The notes under the pieces: model-generated
What the model was told of the DNA's origin: nothing
Databases searched by the model: none
What the model saw: the letters and a program-made list of their open reading frames with translations, nothing else
Shown here: in pieces, positions 51,601 through 59,983 of the stretch
How positions within the stretch are numbered: position 1 is the first letter of the stretch
Layout: every line of letters starts with the position of its first letter
Source: UBA964 sp031382085
GTDB lineage: Bacteria; Pseudomonadota; Gammaproteobacteria; Steroidobacterales; Steroidobacteraceae
NCBI GenBank assembly: GCA_031382085.1
Contig: JANMYM010000024.1
Location: forward strand, 1 to 64,000
Direction: 5' to 3'
Length of the DNA: 64,000 nt
Translations under genes and position numbers: made by a program

Positions 51601-53025
51601 CTAGCGCAGCGTAATCAGCAGGTCTTCGCGGCCACGGCGCACACGCAACACGACTACCGACGCGTTGGCCGCGGCTTCGCGTAGCTTCTTGACGTTATCG
51701 ATGAGCGTGCGATTCGCCTGCACGATGACGTCGCCAACACGGAGCCCGGTGCGCGCCGCCTTGCTGCCGGGCGTCACGGTGCGAACCGCAACGCCACCGT
51801 TGTTAGGAGCGTCGCCCAGTGCCGCGCCTTCCAGCGCCGGATGTGGCGGCTTGGCGTCCTCGGGTGAGGGTGCGTCGGAGAGTCCTTCGGCAGCCGGCGT
51901 GGACGCGGTCGTGCTCTCGCCAATCTCCGCCGTGACGCGCCGGGTCTTGCCATCGCGCAGCAGCTCAATGTCCACGTTGTCGCCGACCCGTAGCAGGCCG
52001 ATCGCGTTGCGCAGTTCGGTGTGGGTCTTGAGCGACTTGCCGTTCAGCGACGTGATGACGTCGCCCGCGCGGATGCCGGCCTTCTCGGCCGCCGAGCCTG
52101 CGACCACCTGCTGTACCAGTGCGCCGCTGGCTGCGGGCAGGCCGAGCGCCTGGGCGATCGCCGGCGTGACGGCGGCGGTCGTGACACCTAACACGCCGCG
52201 GCGCACGCTGCCGAATCTGACCAGCTGATCGACGATGCCGCGGGCGAGGCTGGTCGGAATGGCGAAGCCAATGCCGATGTTGCCGCCGGTGCGCGACAGG
52301 ATGGCGCTGTTGATGCCAACCAGTTCGCCGCGCAGATTGACCAGTGCGCCGCCGGAGTTGCCCGGGTTGATCGACGCATCGGTCTGGATGAAATCCTCGT
52401 AGGTTCCCTGCTCGGGGCTGACTCCGGTGCGGCCGAGCGCACTGACGATGCCGGAGGTGACAGTGTGCTGCAATCCAAAGGGATTGCCGATAGCGACGAC
52501 AAAATCGCCGACCTCCAGGCGCGCTGAATCGCCCAATGCAATTTGCGTGAGTTTGTCCGCCGGCACTTTGACAACCGCGATATCCGAACGCGTGTCGCTG
52601 CCGACCACGGTGGCCTTCAGCTCGCGGCCGTCCTGCAGTACCACGGTGATCTCGCGCGCATTTTCGACCACGTGCGCGTTGGTGATGATATGCCCAAGCT
52701 TGGCGTCGACAATGACGCCGGAGCCTGCGCTTTCAAATTCGCGTTCGCCCGGCTGACTGCCGTCCGGGCCAAAGAAACGGCGAAAGAACGGGTCGTCAAA
52801 CAGCGGATTGCGCTGCCCGGACTCCCGCACTACACCTTTCACACCGATGCTGACCACCGCTGGCGCAACGCGTTTGATCATCGGCGCAAGCGACGGCACT
52901 GGCGCGCCATCGACTACGGCGGGCATGGCCGCCTGCTGCGCCAGGGCCAGGGGAGCGTAGGCACCCACAGCGCACAGGCTCAACAGCAGACCTGACCAAA
53001 GACCCAAGCGATAGTTGATGTTCAT
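51601..53025 (-). CDS. DegQ/DegP-like periplasmic serine protease (Do)
   Basis: A 474-residue HtrA protease with signal peptide (about 1-29, PLALAQ). The catalytic triad is His118 (ITNAHVV), Asp148 (SDIAVV) and Ser224 (NPGNSGGAL). Two PDZ domains follow (about 275-365 and 395-470), separated by a Pro/Ala linker. It degrades or refolds damaged envelope proteins. It is next to hsp20, which has a heat-shock promoter. Confidence 0.93.
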   Translation of the reverse strand: MNINYRLGLWSGLLLSLCAVGAYAPLALAQQAAMPAVVDGAPVPSLAPMIKRVAPAVVSIGVKGVVRESGQRNPLFDDPFFRRFFGPDGSQPGEREFESAGSGVIVDAKLGHIITNAHVVENAREITVVLQDGRELKATVVGSDTRSDIAVVKVPADKLTQIALGDSARLEVGDFVVAIGNPFGLQHTVTSGIVSALGRTGVSPEQGTYEDFIQTDASINPGNSGGALVNLRGELVGINSAILSRTGGNIGIGFAIPTSLARGIVDQLVRFGSVRRGVLGVTTAAVTPAIAQALGLPAASGALVQQVVAGSAAEKAGIRAGDVITSLNGKSLKTHTELRNAIGLLRVGDNVDIELLRDGKTRRVTAEIGESTTASTPAAEGLSDAPSPEDAKPPHPALEGAALGDAPNNGGVAVRTVTPGSKAARTGLRVGDVIVQANRTLIDNVKKLREAAANASVVVLRVRRGREDLLITLR

Positions 53026-53126
53026 GGCGCCATTCTAACGAACGACAGCGCCGCCGCGTTAAAGAGCGGCGGCGCTGGCGCCGCCCGGTCGGGTAAGGGG
53101 GCAAGCCCGCCGGGCCTTTCAGTTTG

Positions 53127-53147
53127 GGGGTGCTTCAGGAGCACCCC
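53127..53147 (-). terminator. Hairpin downstream of hsp20
   Basis: GGGGTGCT-TCAGG-AGCACCCC forms an 8-bp GC-rich stem 12 bp after the hsp20 stop; no good U-run follows on the minus strand. It may terminate hsp20 or protect its 3' end. Confidence 0.5.
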
Positions 53148-53158
53148 GGCCTTGCATC

Positions 53159-53572
53159 TCAGGCCGCTGCCACCTGAATTCGTCGCGGCTGCGCCTTGGC
53201 CTGGCGTCCTACGGAGACTTCCAGCACGCCGTGGCTGGACAGAGCTTCTATGCCGTCCGCGTTGGCATCTTCGGGCAGCGTGAAGCTGCGTTGGTAGGTC
53301 CATGCCGTTTCAGCGTCGCCTGCACCCTTGGCGGCGGGCTGCGCCCAGGACTTGCGTGTGGCCTTGATTGTTAGCACGCCCGCCGCGGCGGTAATTTCGA
53401 TGTCCTGTGGCTGGACGCCCGGCAGATCGGCTCGCAGCTGATAACGATCCGGCAATTCGCGGCTTTCCGCGCGGGGAATCAACGCCACGGGCGCGGTTTC
53501 GCCAACTGCCTCATCGAGTTCGCGATGCAGGCGACCGACCAGGGACCAGGGTTGATAACGTAGCAAAGTCAT
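53159..53572 (-). CDS. Small heat-shock protein Hsp20/alpha-crystallin
   Basis: A 137-residue chaperone. The alpha-crystallin domain runs from about 30 to 125 (DLPGVQPQDIEITAAAGVLTI; the conserved HGVLEVSVG near the end). Two ATGs are possible: GGAGG lies directly at the first (53581) but 9 nt before the second (53572), so the second is preferred. It prevents protein aggregation. Confidence 0.9.
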   Translation of the reverse strand: MTLLRYQPWSLVGRLHRELDEAVGETAPVALIPRAESRELPDRYQLRADLPGVQPQDIEITAAAGVLTIKATRKSWAQPAAKGAGDAETAWTYQRSFTLPEDANADGIEALSSHGVLEVSVGRQAKAQPRRIQVAAA

Positions 53573-53632
53573 AAAATTCATCCTCCAGGTTATTTCCGAC
53601 CTAACAAATCACGTCAGAACCGCATGAACCCG

Positions 53633-53660
53633 ATCTGGGGCCCCCCTAGCGGGTTTCAAG
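53633..53660 (-). promoter_or_regulatory. Sigma-32 heat-shock promoter of hsp20
   Basis: On the minus strand, CTTGAAA (53654-53660) is followed by exactly 13 bp and CCCCAGAT (53633-53640), against the RpoH consensus CTTGAAA-N13-CCCCATNT: a single -10 mismatch. The predicted start is about 50-60 bp before the hsp20 start codon. Confidence 0.8.
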
Positions 53661-53681
53661 GCCCGGCGTCAAGGCTTTCGC

Positions 53682-53702
53682 TGTGAATAACGCTGTGGAT
53701 GA
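53682..53702. promoter_or_regulatory. Paired DnaA-box-like sequences
   Basis: TGTGAATAA (53682-53690) is the reverse complement of TTATTCACA, a full match to the DnaA box TTATNCACA; TGTGGATGA (53694-53702) has one mismatch to TTATCCACA. Upstream of ribonucleotide reductase genes such boxes can link transcription to replication, as for E. coli nrdAB. They lie in a 528-bp gene-free stretch (53573-54100) that otherwise holds AT-rich DNA and possible NrdR sites. Confidence 0.4.
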
Positions 53703-53896
53703 AGTGTTGGCGGAGCATGAACACAAGATATTGGGGTTGGGGCTATTTGCAGCGCCGCATGGCATGAAAAATAATCTTAGGCAAATTTCCGCAGGAAACG
53801 CTCTAAGCTGTTGAAAACAAATGATAAAAAAAACAGAAATATGTTATGTGCTGTGCCTTGACGCATTTTTCCATCGGTCATAGTCTTGGTCCCTGA

Positions 53897-53912
53897 CCAC
53901 AACATCTTGTGT
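53897..53912. promoter_or_regulatory. NrdR-box-like palindrome
   Basis: CCACAACATCTTGTGT matches 13 of 16 positions of the NrdR consensus ACACAATATATTGTGT and lies about 190 bp before nrdJa. A second similar site (ACACAAGATATTGGGG, 53721-53736) is 176 bp upstream, farther than the usual tandem spacing. NrdR represses nrd genes when dATP is high. Confidence 0.35.
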
Positions 53913-54100
53913 CGTGCAATGCGAAACAGGCTGCTGCGGATTCGGGGGAGGAAGCTGGGAAATAGCAGTCGCCTGACAGCGGCTGCCACAGGTGTCTAAC
54001 GTCGTTAGGTGCTTGCCACCACGGAATGGGTACGGCAGGCGCTATACGGATACCTTTCTCTGCGACCAGGCCGATAGGTTGATTGTTTCGCGAGCACAGC

Positions 54101-56248
54101 ATGAATTCAGTCGTCAAGTTGGAATCCAAGGATGTCAATGCGATTCCTTTTCAGGAAGCTTCGCTCGACATCTGGGACAAGAAGTACCGCCTGGTGTCGA
54201 AGAACGGCGAACCGATCGACAAGACGATGGACGAAACGTATCAGCGGGTCGCGCGTGCGCTGGCCGGTGTCGAGCGCGAACCGGTGCGCGAGCATTGGAA
54301 CGAGCGTTTTCTGTGGGCGCTGCGCCGCGGCGCGATCCCAGCAGGCCGAGTTACCTCCAACGCCGGAGCGTTGGAGCACAAGCCCTCCACGTCCACGATC
54401 AATTGCACCGTGTCCGGCACGATCCGCGACTCTATGGATGACATTCTCGGCAAAGTGCATGAGGCCGGGCTCACCCTGAAAGCGGGCTGTGGCATCGGCT
54501 ACGAATTTTCGACGCTGCGACCGCGCGGTGCCTATGTGTCGGGCGCGGGCGCCTACACGTCGGGCCCGCTGTCCTTCATGGATATCTACGACAAGATGTG
54601 TTTTACCGTGTCGTCGGCGGGCGGTCGCCGTGGCGCACAAATGGGCACGTTCGATGTCGGTCATCCGGACGCGATGGAGTTCATCCGCGCCAAGCGTGAG
54701 AACGGCCGACTGCGGCAGTTCAATCTGTCCTTGCTGGTCACCGATGAATTCGTGCAGGCGGTGCGCGAGGACCGCGACTGGCAGCTGGCATTCCCGATCT
54801 CGCAGAAGGAATTGGAGACCGAACAGCCGGATCTGGCAGATGCCAGGAAATACGTCTGGCGCGAATGGCCTCATGGCATGGGCTATGTGGTCAATGACAC
54901 CGGTCTGGTCGCCTGCCGAATCTACAAGTCCTTGCCCGCGCGTCGTATGTGGGACGTCATCATGTCGTCCACCTATGATTTCGCGGAGCCCGGCTTCATC
55001 CTCATCGACCGCGTCAATGAGATGAACAACAACTGGTGGTGCGAGAACATCCGCGCCACCAACCCCTGCGGCGAACAGCCGCTGCCGCCCTATGGTTCCT
55101 GCCTGCTGGGTTCGGTGAACCTGACCCGGTTCGTGCGCAACCCGTTTACCGAGTTCGCTGAATTCGACTGGGACGAATACCGCGAGGTCGTGCGGGTCTT
55201 TACGCGCATGCTCGACAACGTTGTCGAGGTCAACGGCTTGCCGCTGGAACAGCAACGCATTGAAATCATGCGTAAACGTCGCCACGGCATGGGTTTCCTC
55301 GGACTTGGCAGCACCATGGCCTTGTTAGGCATGAAATACGGTTCGGCCGAGTCGGTGCGTTTCTCGGAAGACGTAGCGCGCGAAATGGCGGTGGCGGGCT
55401 GGGAAGCGGGCCTGGATCTGGCGCGGGAAAAAGGTCCGGCACCCATCATGAACGAGGAATTCACAGTCACCGGCGAGATGTTGCGCAAGCGCCCGGACAT
55501 GACACGCGACGGCTGGAAGGTAGGCAGCAAGATTCCGGGCCGGCTGTTGCATGCGCGCTATTCGCGCTACATGCAGCGCGTCGCCGCGGTGGCGCCGGCG
55601 CTGGTCGAGCAGCTTGCACAGGTCGGCGCGCGCTTCACGCATCACACCTCGATCGCTCCCACGGGCACGATCTCGCTGTCGCTGGCTAACAACGCGTCGA
55701 ATGGCATCGAACCGTCGTTCGCGCATCACTATTTCCGCAATGTGATCCGCGAGGGCAAAAAGTCCAAGGAAAAGGTCGACGTGTTTTCGTTCGAACTGCT
55801 GGCTTATCGGGAACTGGTGAATCCGCGCGCGATGCCAGGTTCCAACAAGCCTGACGAAAAGCTGCCGGAATACTTCACCTCCGCCGATGCGATCACGCCG
55901 CGAGAGCATGTCGACATCCAGGCGGCCGCGCAGAAATGGGTCGATTCGTCGATTTCCAAGACTGCTAACGTGCCGACCGATTTCAAGTACGAAGAATTCA
56001 AGGACATCTACCTGTACGCGCACCAGCAGGGCCTCAAGGGCTGCACCACATTCCGTTTCAATCCGGAAGCTTTCCAGGGCGTGCTGGTCAAGGAAGAAGA
56101 CCTCAAGAACACGACCTATGTGTTCACGCTGGACGACGGCAGCGAGGTGGTGGTGCCGGGCGATGAAGAAATTGAGTACGACGGCGAGATGCACTCCGCC
56201 GCCAATTTGTATGACGCCTTGAAAGAAGGCTACTACGGGAAGTTTTGA
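54101..56248 (+). CDS. Class II (B12-dependent) ribonucleotide reductase, catalytic part NrdJa
   Basis: A 715-residue adenosylcobalamin-dependent reductase. TINCTVSG carries the first redox Cys, NPCGEQPLPPYGS the radical-site Cys and Glu, and TSIAPTGTISLS the phosphate-binding loop. It lacks the C-terminal redox cysteines, which are on the separate NrdJb protein 2 bp downstream, as in Pseudomonas aeruginosa. ATG 54101 is chosen over an upstream TTG at 54083; neither has a clear Shine-Dalgarno. No cobalamin riboswitch was identified upstream. Confidence 0.93.
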   Translation: MNSVVKLESKDVNAIPFQEASLDIWDKKYRLVSKNGEPIDKTMDETYQRVARALAGVEREPVREHWNERFLWALRRGAIPAGRVTSNAGALEHKPSTSTINCTVSGTIRDSMDDILGKVHEAGLTLKAGCGIGYEFSTLRPRGAYVSGAGAYTSGPLSFMDIYDKMCFTVSSAGGRRGAQMGTFDVGHPDAMEFIRAKRENGRLRQFNLSLLVTDEFVQAVREDRDWQLAFPISQKELETEQPDLADARKYVWREWPHGMGYVVNDTGLVACRIYKSLPARRMWDVIMSSTYDFAEPGFILIDRVNEMNNNWWCENIRATNPCGEQPLPPYGSCLLGSVNLTRFVRNPFTEFAEFDWDEYREVVRVFTRMLDNVVEVNGLPLEQQRIEIMRKRRHGMGFLGLGSTMALLGMKYGSAESVRFSEDVAREMAVAGWEAGLDLAREKGPAPIMNEEFTVTGEMLRKRPDMTRDGWKVGSKIPGRLLHARYSRYMQRVAAVAPALVEQLAQVGARFTHHTSIAPTGTISLSLANNASNGIEPSFAHHYFRNVIREGKKSKEKVDVFSFELLAYRELVNPRAMPGSNKPDEKLPEYFTSADAITPREHVDIQAAAQKWVDSSISKTANVPTDFKYEEFKDIYLYAHQQGLKGCTTFRFNPEAFQGVLVKEEDLKNTTYVFTLDDGSEVVVPGDEEIEYDGEMHSAANLYDALKEGYYGKF

Positions 56249-56250
56249 CC

Positions 56251-56967
56251 ATGTCTTCGACACGCATCGACAAGAAAATCACCAAATATCGGGTACAGAA
56301 GCCCACCGACGGCCATGGCGACAAGTCGTCTGGCGCCTTGGAAACGCGCGGCAAGGACGGGCGCATGGCCAAGGTCATTCGCCTGACCGAGGAAGTGCAG
56401 CGTCCTGAGATGCTGATAGGTTCGACCTACAAGATCAAAACACCGGTGTCCGATCATGCGATGTACGTGACCATCAACGATATCGTGCTGAACGAGGGCA
56501 CCGAGCACGAACAGCGCCGGCCGTTCGAGGTGTTCATCAATTCCAAGAACCTTGATCATTTCCAATGGATCGTGGCGCTGACCCGCATTATTTCGGCCGT
56601 GTTCCGCAAGGGCGGCGACGTGACGTTTCTGGTGGAAGAGTTGAAAGCGGTGTTCGATCCGCGCGGCGGCTACTGGCAACCCGGCGGCAAGTTCATGCCA
56701 TCGATCATCGCCGAGCTCGGCCACGTCATCGAAAAGCACCTGCAGTTCATCGGCTTGATTCGCAAGACCGAGTTGGACGAGCACCAGAAAAAAATGGTCG
56801 AGGAAAAGCGCGCGGAATTTGTAGCGCGCAGCAAACAGGCGGACGCATTCTCAAAATCTCATTTCCCGGAGGGCGCGCAGCTGTGTACCAAGTGCAGCAC
56901 AGCCGCGCTCGTCCTGATGGACGGTTGCATGACCTGTCTTAACTGTGGTGACTCCAAGTGTGGTTGA
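56251..56967 (+). CDS. Class II ribonucleotide reductase, C-terminal part NrdJb
   Basis: A 238-residue partner of NrdJa. The middle holds the conserved RPFEVFINSKNLDHFQWIVA and the C terminus a Cys-rich tail (CTKCSTAALVLMDGCMTCLNC) that re-reduces the catalytic site. The split nrdJa/nrdJb arrangement occurs in Pseudomonas and relatives. Followed by a strong terminator. Confidence 0.9.
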   Translation: MSSTRIDKKITKYRVQKPTDGHGDKSSGALETRGKDGRMAKVIRLTEEVQRPEMLIGSTYKIKTPVSDHAMYVTINDIVLNEGTEHEQRRPFEVFINSKNLDHFQWIVALTRIISAVFRKGGDVTFLVEELKAVFDPRGGYWQPGGKFMPSIIAELGHVIEKHLQFIGLIRKTELDEHQKKMVEEKRAEFVARSKQADAFSKSHFPEGAQLCTKCSTAALVLMDGCMTCLNCGDSKCG

Positions 56968-57004
56968 GTTCTCGCGGCTAACGTCCCCGTTCGCGCGTCT
57001 TTAC

Positions 57005-57031
57005 AAGGCGGCCGCAAGGTCGCCTTTTTTT
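57005..57031 (+). terminator. Rho-independent terminator of nrdJab
   Basis: AAGGCGGCC-GCAA-GGTCGCCTT forms a 9-bp stem with one mismatch, followed by a run of seven T. It ends the nrdJab transcript 38 bp after the stop. Confidence 0.9.
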
Positions 57032-57051
57032 ATTGCGCCACAAAAAAGAGG

Positions 57052-57070
57052 CCCCGCTTGAGGCGGGGCA
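57052..57070. terminator. Second GC hairpin before mltD
   Basis: GCCCCGC-TTGAG-GCGGGGC is a perfect 7-bp stem but without a T-run. The 57032-57320 stretch otherwise holds no gene I can support; it includes CTTGT...ACAAG repeats near 57110-57135 and the probable mltD promoter. Confidence 0.5.
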
Positions 57071-57320
57071 GTGGTCGCTTGCTTGTGTGTGGAGGAGTGA
57101 AACTCTTTCTTGTTCTTGTACTTGTTACAAGAGCAAGTGTTGTGCCAGTCGCGTATTTTGTGCATTAAGTCAACTCACTGAATCGCAATTGCCTGTACTT
57201 TCCGTGACTTGCGCCCTCAGCTACATTAAGTCAAAGCAACGCCTTCGGAGCAAAGTGTCAAGTTTTCCGACAAAAATATCGCAATCAGCGGCTTTTTATA
57301 CAACCGCAGTGGCGCCGGTA

Positions 57321-59369
57321 GTGAAGCTGCGGCTGCACTTTTTGCGCATTCTCCTGTGCATCAATTTTTCTTTGTCAGGTGGCGTGGCGTTGGCCGCGCC
57401 AGCGGACTTTCCAGAGCCGCCCGAATTGCAGCGCGACGTCGGCTTCTGGATGCGGGTCTATACGGAGATAACGACCGAGCAGGGTTTTCTGCATGACGAA
57501 CAGAACCTCGGGGTTGTCTACGGCACGATCGAATTACCGTCGAAGCTGAGCGGCGCCGCGCGTCAGGCTGTCATCGACAACGCCCGCGACGCATACGTCA
57601 GCCAGCTGCGCGGCCTGGCTGGCAAGTGGCGCATCGCTGAAGCTCTCGCCACGCAGCGCGCCACGCAGGTCCGCTATGGTCTGAATGCGGAAAGTCCGCA
57701 ACAGGCGCTGGCGACGTTAGGCTACGACCCTGATCTGCTCGAAAGCAACGCGGTCGCGGGCCGCGGCGCAGTGGGCGAGCTGACGGCGCCAGCGCCCGGG
57801 CGCCTGCCGTCAAATGTCGAGTTGACAGCGACAGAACGGCGCATCTACGAGATGTTTGGTGACGAAGTAAGCGCGTCGCGCATCTCCGATGCTGCGGACC
57901 ACGTGCGCTTTCAGCTGGGCCAGGCAGATCGTTTCCGCGCGGGAATCGAGCGTTCCGGAACCTGGGAAAGTTACATCGAGCGAACTTTCGCCACCAAAGG
58001 CCTACCGCGGGAACTGGCCGCCTTGCCGCACGTCGAGTCTTCGTTCAATGCCGCAGCCTATTCCAAAGTGGGTGCGGCCGGACTGTGGCAATTCATGCGC
58101 TCTACAGGCCGGCTCTACATGCGTATCGACGACGAAGTCGATGAGCGCCTCGATCCGTTTCGCGCCACCGAGGCCGCGGCGCAATTCCTGTCGTATAACT
58201 ATCGTCTGTTAGGCAGCTGGCCACTCGCACTCACGGCCTACAATCACGGCGCGGCCGGCATGCGCCGCGCGCGCGATAGCATGGAGACCAGCGATATTGC
58301 AGTGATCGCGCGTAACTATCGCGGCACCACGTTCGGCTTCGCGTCGCGCAATTTCTACCCATCCTTTCTCGCGGTATTGCGCATCGATCGCGAGCCGCAA
58401 CGCTACTTCAGCGGCGTGCAGCGGGCACCTGAACAGGCAAGCGATGCGATCGAACTGCCGGCCTGGGTGCCGGTCAGCGCCGTTGAGTCCGCCGCCGGCA
58501 TCGATCGCGCGGTGCTGCGCACGCTCAATCTGGCGTTGCGCGACGCCGTCTGGGCGGGCGAACGCCATATGCCGCGCGGCTATCAGCTGCATTTGCCGCG
58601 GCCGACGGGTGGAGAGCCCTGGAACCTGCAGCGGTTGTTAGCGCTGCTGCCCGCGGACAAGCTGTTTGCAGCGCAGTTGCGCGGCCGCAGTCACGTCGCG
58701 CGTCGTGGCGACACGCTGGCGAAAATCGCGCGCCGCTATGGACTCAGGGTCGCAGACCTCTCGGCACTGAATGGGCTCGGTGTCGACGCGAACTTGCGCC
58801 GCGGCATGGTGTTGCGGCTGCCGGAGATCCGTCCGGCGCTGTGGCAGAATCCGGACAGCGTTGCCGCGCAGACTCCGATCGTCGCGCGCGCCGAGTCTCC
58901 TAACACCGAGGCCACCCCGGCCGGCGCCGCAGTGTCGCTCGAACCACTGGACAGTTCCCGCTATCGCGTCGATGAGGATGGCAGCATTCGCATGCTGGGT
59001 GCCGAATCGCCCGGACAGTTCGCGGAGTGGCTGCAGGTACGGGCACAACGACTGAGTGAACTCAATCCCGGGCTCGGCGCGACCCCGCAATTTGGCACGC
59101 GTATGCGACTCGATTTTGTAAACGTTTCGCGCGAGGATTTTCAACAGCGCCGGCAGCAATGGCATGTCGCAATGCAGGGCGCGTATTTCGAGACGCGGCG
59201 CATTACCGGATCCCTGAACTATACCGTCCGGCCGGGTGACACATTGTGGATCGTGCTGCAGAAATTTGCCGACGTCCCTTCGTGGCTGCTGGAGCGGTAC
59301 AACCCTAACATCACGTTGCTGCAGTTGCGCCCCGGCACGCAGCTGGTGATCCCGAAAATCTCGCCCTGA
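57321..59369 (+). CDS. Membrane-bound lytic transglycosylase MltD-like, LysM
   Basis: A 682-residue protein from GTG 57321, which directly begins a signal peptide (LRLHFLRILLCINFSLSGGVALA). The family 1 transglycosylase domain (about 215-345) contains the catalytic Glu in ALPHVESSFN and YSKVGAAGLWQFM...AYNHGAAG. LysM repeats lie near 455-500 (RRGDTLAKIARRYGL) and 635-680 (VRPGDTLWIVLQKFAD). It cleaves peptidoglycan glycan strands. A frame opens 96 codons upstream, but those residues look non-coding. Confidence 0.9.
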   Translation: MKLRLHFLRILLCINFSLSGGVALAAPADFPEPPELQRDVGFWMRVYTEITTEQGFLHDEQNLGVVYGTIELPSKLSGAARQAVIDNARDAYVSQLRGLAGKWRIAEALATQRATQVRYGLNAESPQQALATLGYDPDLLESNAVAGRGAVGELTAPAPGRLPSNVELTATERRIYEMFGDEVSASRISDAADHVRFQLGQADRFRAGIERSGTWESYIERTFATKGLPRELAALPHVESSFNAAAYSKVGAAGLWQFMRSTGRLYMRIDDEVDERLDPFRATEAAAQFLSYNYRLLGSWPLALTAYNHGAAGMRRARDSMETSDIAVIARNYRGTTFGFASRNFYPSFLAVLRIDREPQRYFSGVQRAPEQASDAIELPAWVPVSAVESAAGIDRAVLRTLNLALRDAVWAGERHMPRGYQLHLPRPTGGEPWNLQRLLALLPADKLFAAQLRGRSHVARRGDTLAKIARRYGLRVADLSALNGLGVDANLRRGMVLRLPEIRPALWQNPDSVAAQTPIVARAESPNTEATPAGAAVSLEPLDSSRYRVDEDGSIRMLGAESPGQFAEWLQVRAQRLSELNPGLGATPQFGTRMRLDFVNVSREDFQQRRQQWHVAMQGAYFETRRITGSLNYTVRPGDTLWIVLQKFADVPSWLLERYNPNITLLQLRPGTQLVIPKISP

Positions 59370-59377
59370 GCGGGACG

Positions 59378-59947
59378 CTACAGGCCGAGGCGGCGGCGAA
59401 ATTCCTGTAGCGGTGCCTGGGTCGGTTTTTCACTGGCGAATCGTTCGCTGTGGCCGTCGGCAAAACGCATCTCAATTGTTAGCGTCTCGGCCTGCGCCAG
59501 GGCCGCAAGAGCTGCCGCGTTCAAGTCCACCACAAATGGCCGCTGCCAGGCAGCGGTCAACGGGTAGGGCGCCCGGACGGCAGCTGCGTCCCGGTCTGCG
59601 CCTTCGGTCGGGCCAGACGCGCGCAGCTCAACGCCGTCATACCATATGACAGCTGTGACCTGCGCCTTGCTTTCGACCGGCAACGCCACCCACAGGTGCA
59701 TGCGCCGCTTGCCCATTCGGTTGGATTCGAACGGCGCGAGAAACGCAAATGGATCTGAGCCGCTGCTGCGCGGAGCCTCCGCGATAAATGTCAGCGGGCC
59801 GGCAAGTCGGGTGATGGTCGTGCCGTCGCGCTCATCCAGCGCTTCCAGCACCGGATCGACTGCCGGAGCCGCGCAGCCGGCGATCGCCGTTGACGCCAAT
59901 GCCATACAGAAAACACGCTGGATACCCGCAATGCGCAGTCCGCTCAT
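59378..59947 (-). CDS. Putative lipoprotein, unknown function
   Basis: A 189-residue protein from ATG 59947 with a lipoprotein signal ending STAIAGCAA. The mature region contains a beta-rich WVALPVESKAQVTAVIWYDG stretch and a conserved-looking C-terminal ERFASEKPTQ. A longer frame to 60145 runs into the divergent ATP-grasp gene. No family recognised; convergent with mltD, 8 bp apart. Confidence 0.65.
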   Translation of the reverse strand: MSGLRIAGIQRVFCMALASTAIAGCAAPAVDPVLEALDERDGTTITRLAGPLTFIAEAPRSSGSDPFAFLAPFESNRMGKRRMHLWVALPVESKAQVTAVIWYDGVELRASGPTEGADRDAAAVRAPYPLTAAWQRPFVVDLNAAALAALAQAETLTIEMRFADGHSERFASEKPTQAPLQEFRRRLGL

Positions 59948-59983
59948 GCAACGACTATACTCAATATTCGATACAAGGAAATC

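Noticed and set aside
53573..54100. Cobalamin riboswitch upstream of nrdJab
   Set aside because: The stretch 53925-54050 has scattered words recalling the B12 core (GGATTCGGGGG, GCTGCCACAGG), but no consistent B12 box or pairing could be traced by eye on either strand.
57033..57320. N-terminal extension of the lytic transglycosylase
   Set aside because: Cys/Ser-rich non-family sequence containing a hairpin; the signal peptide begins exactly at GTG 57321.
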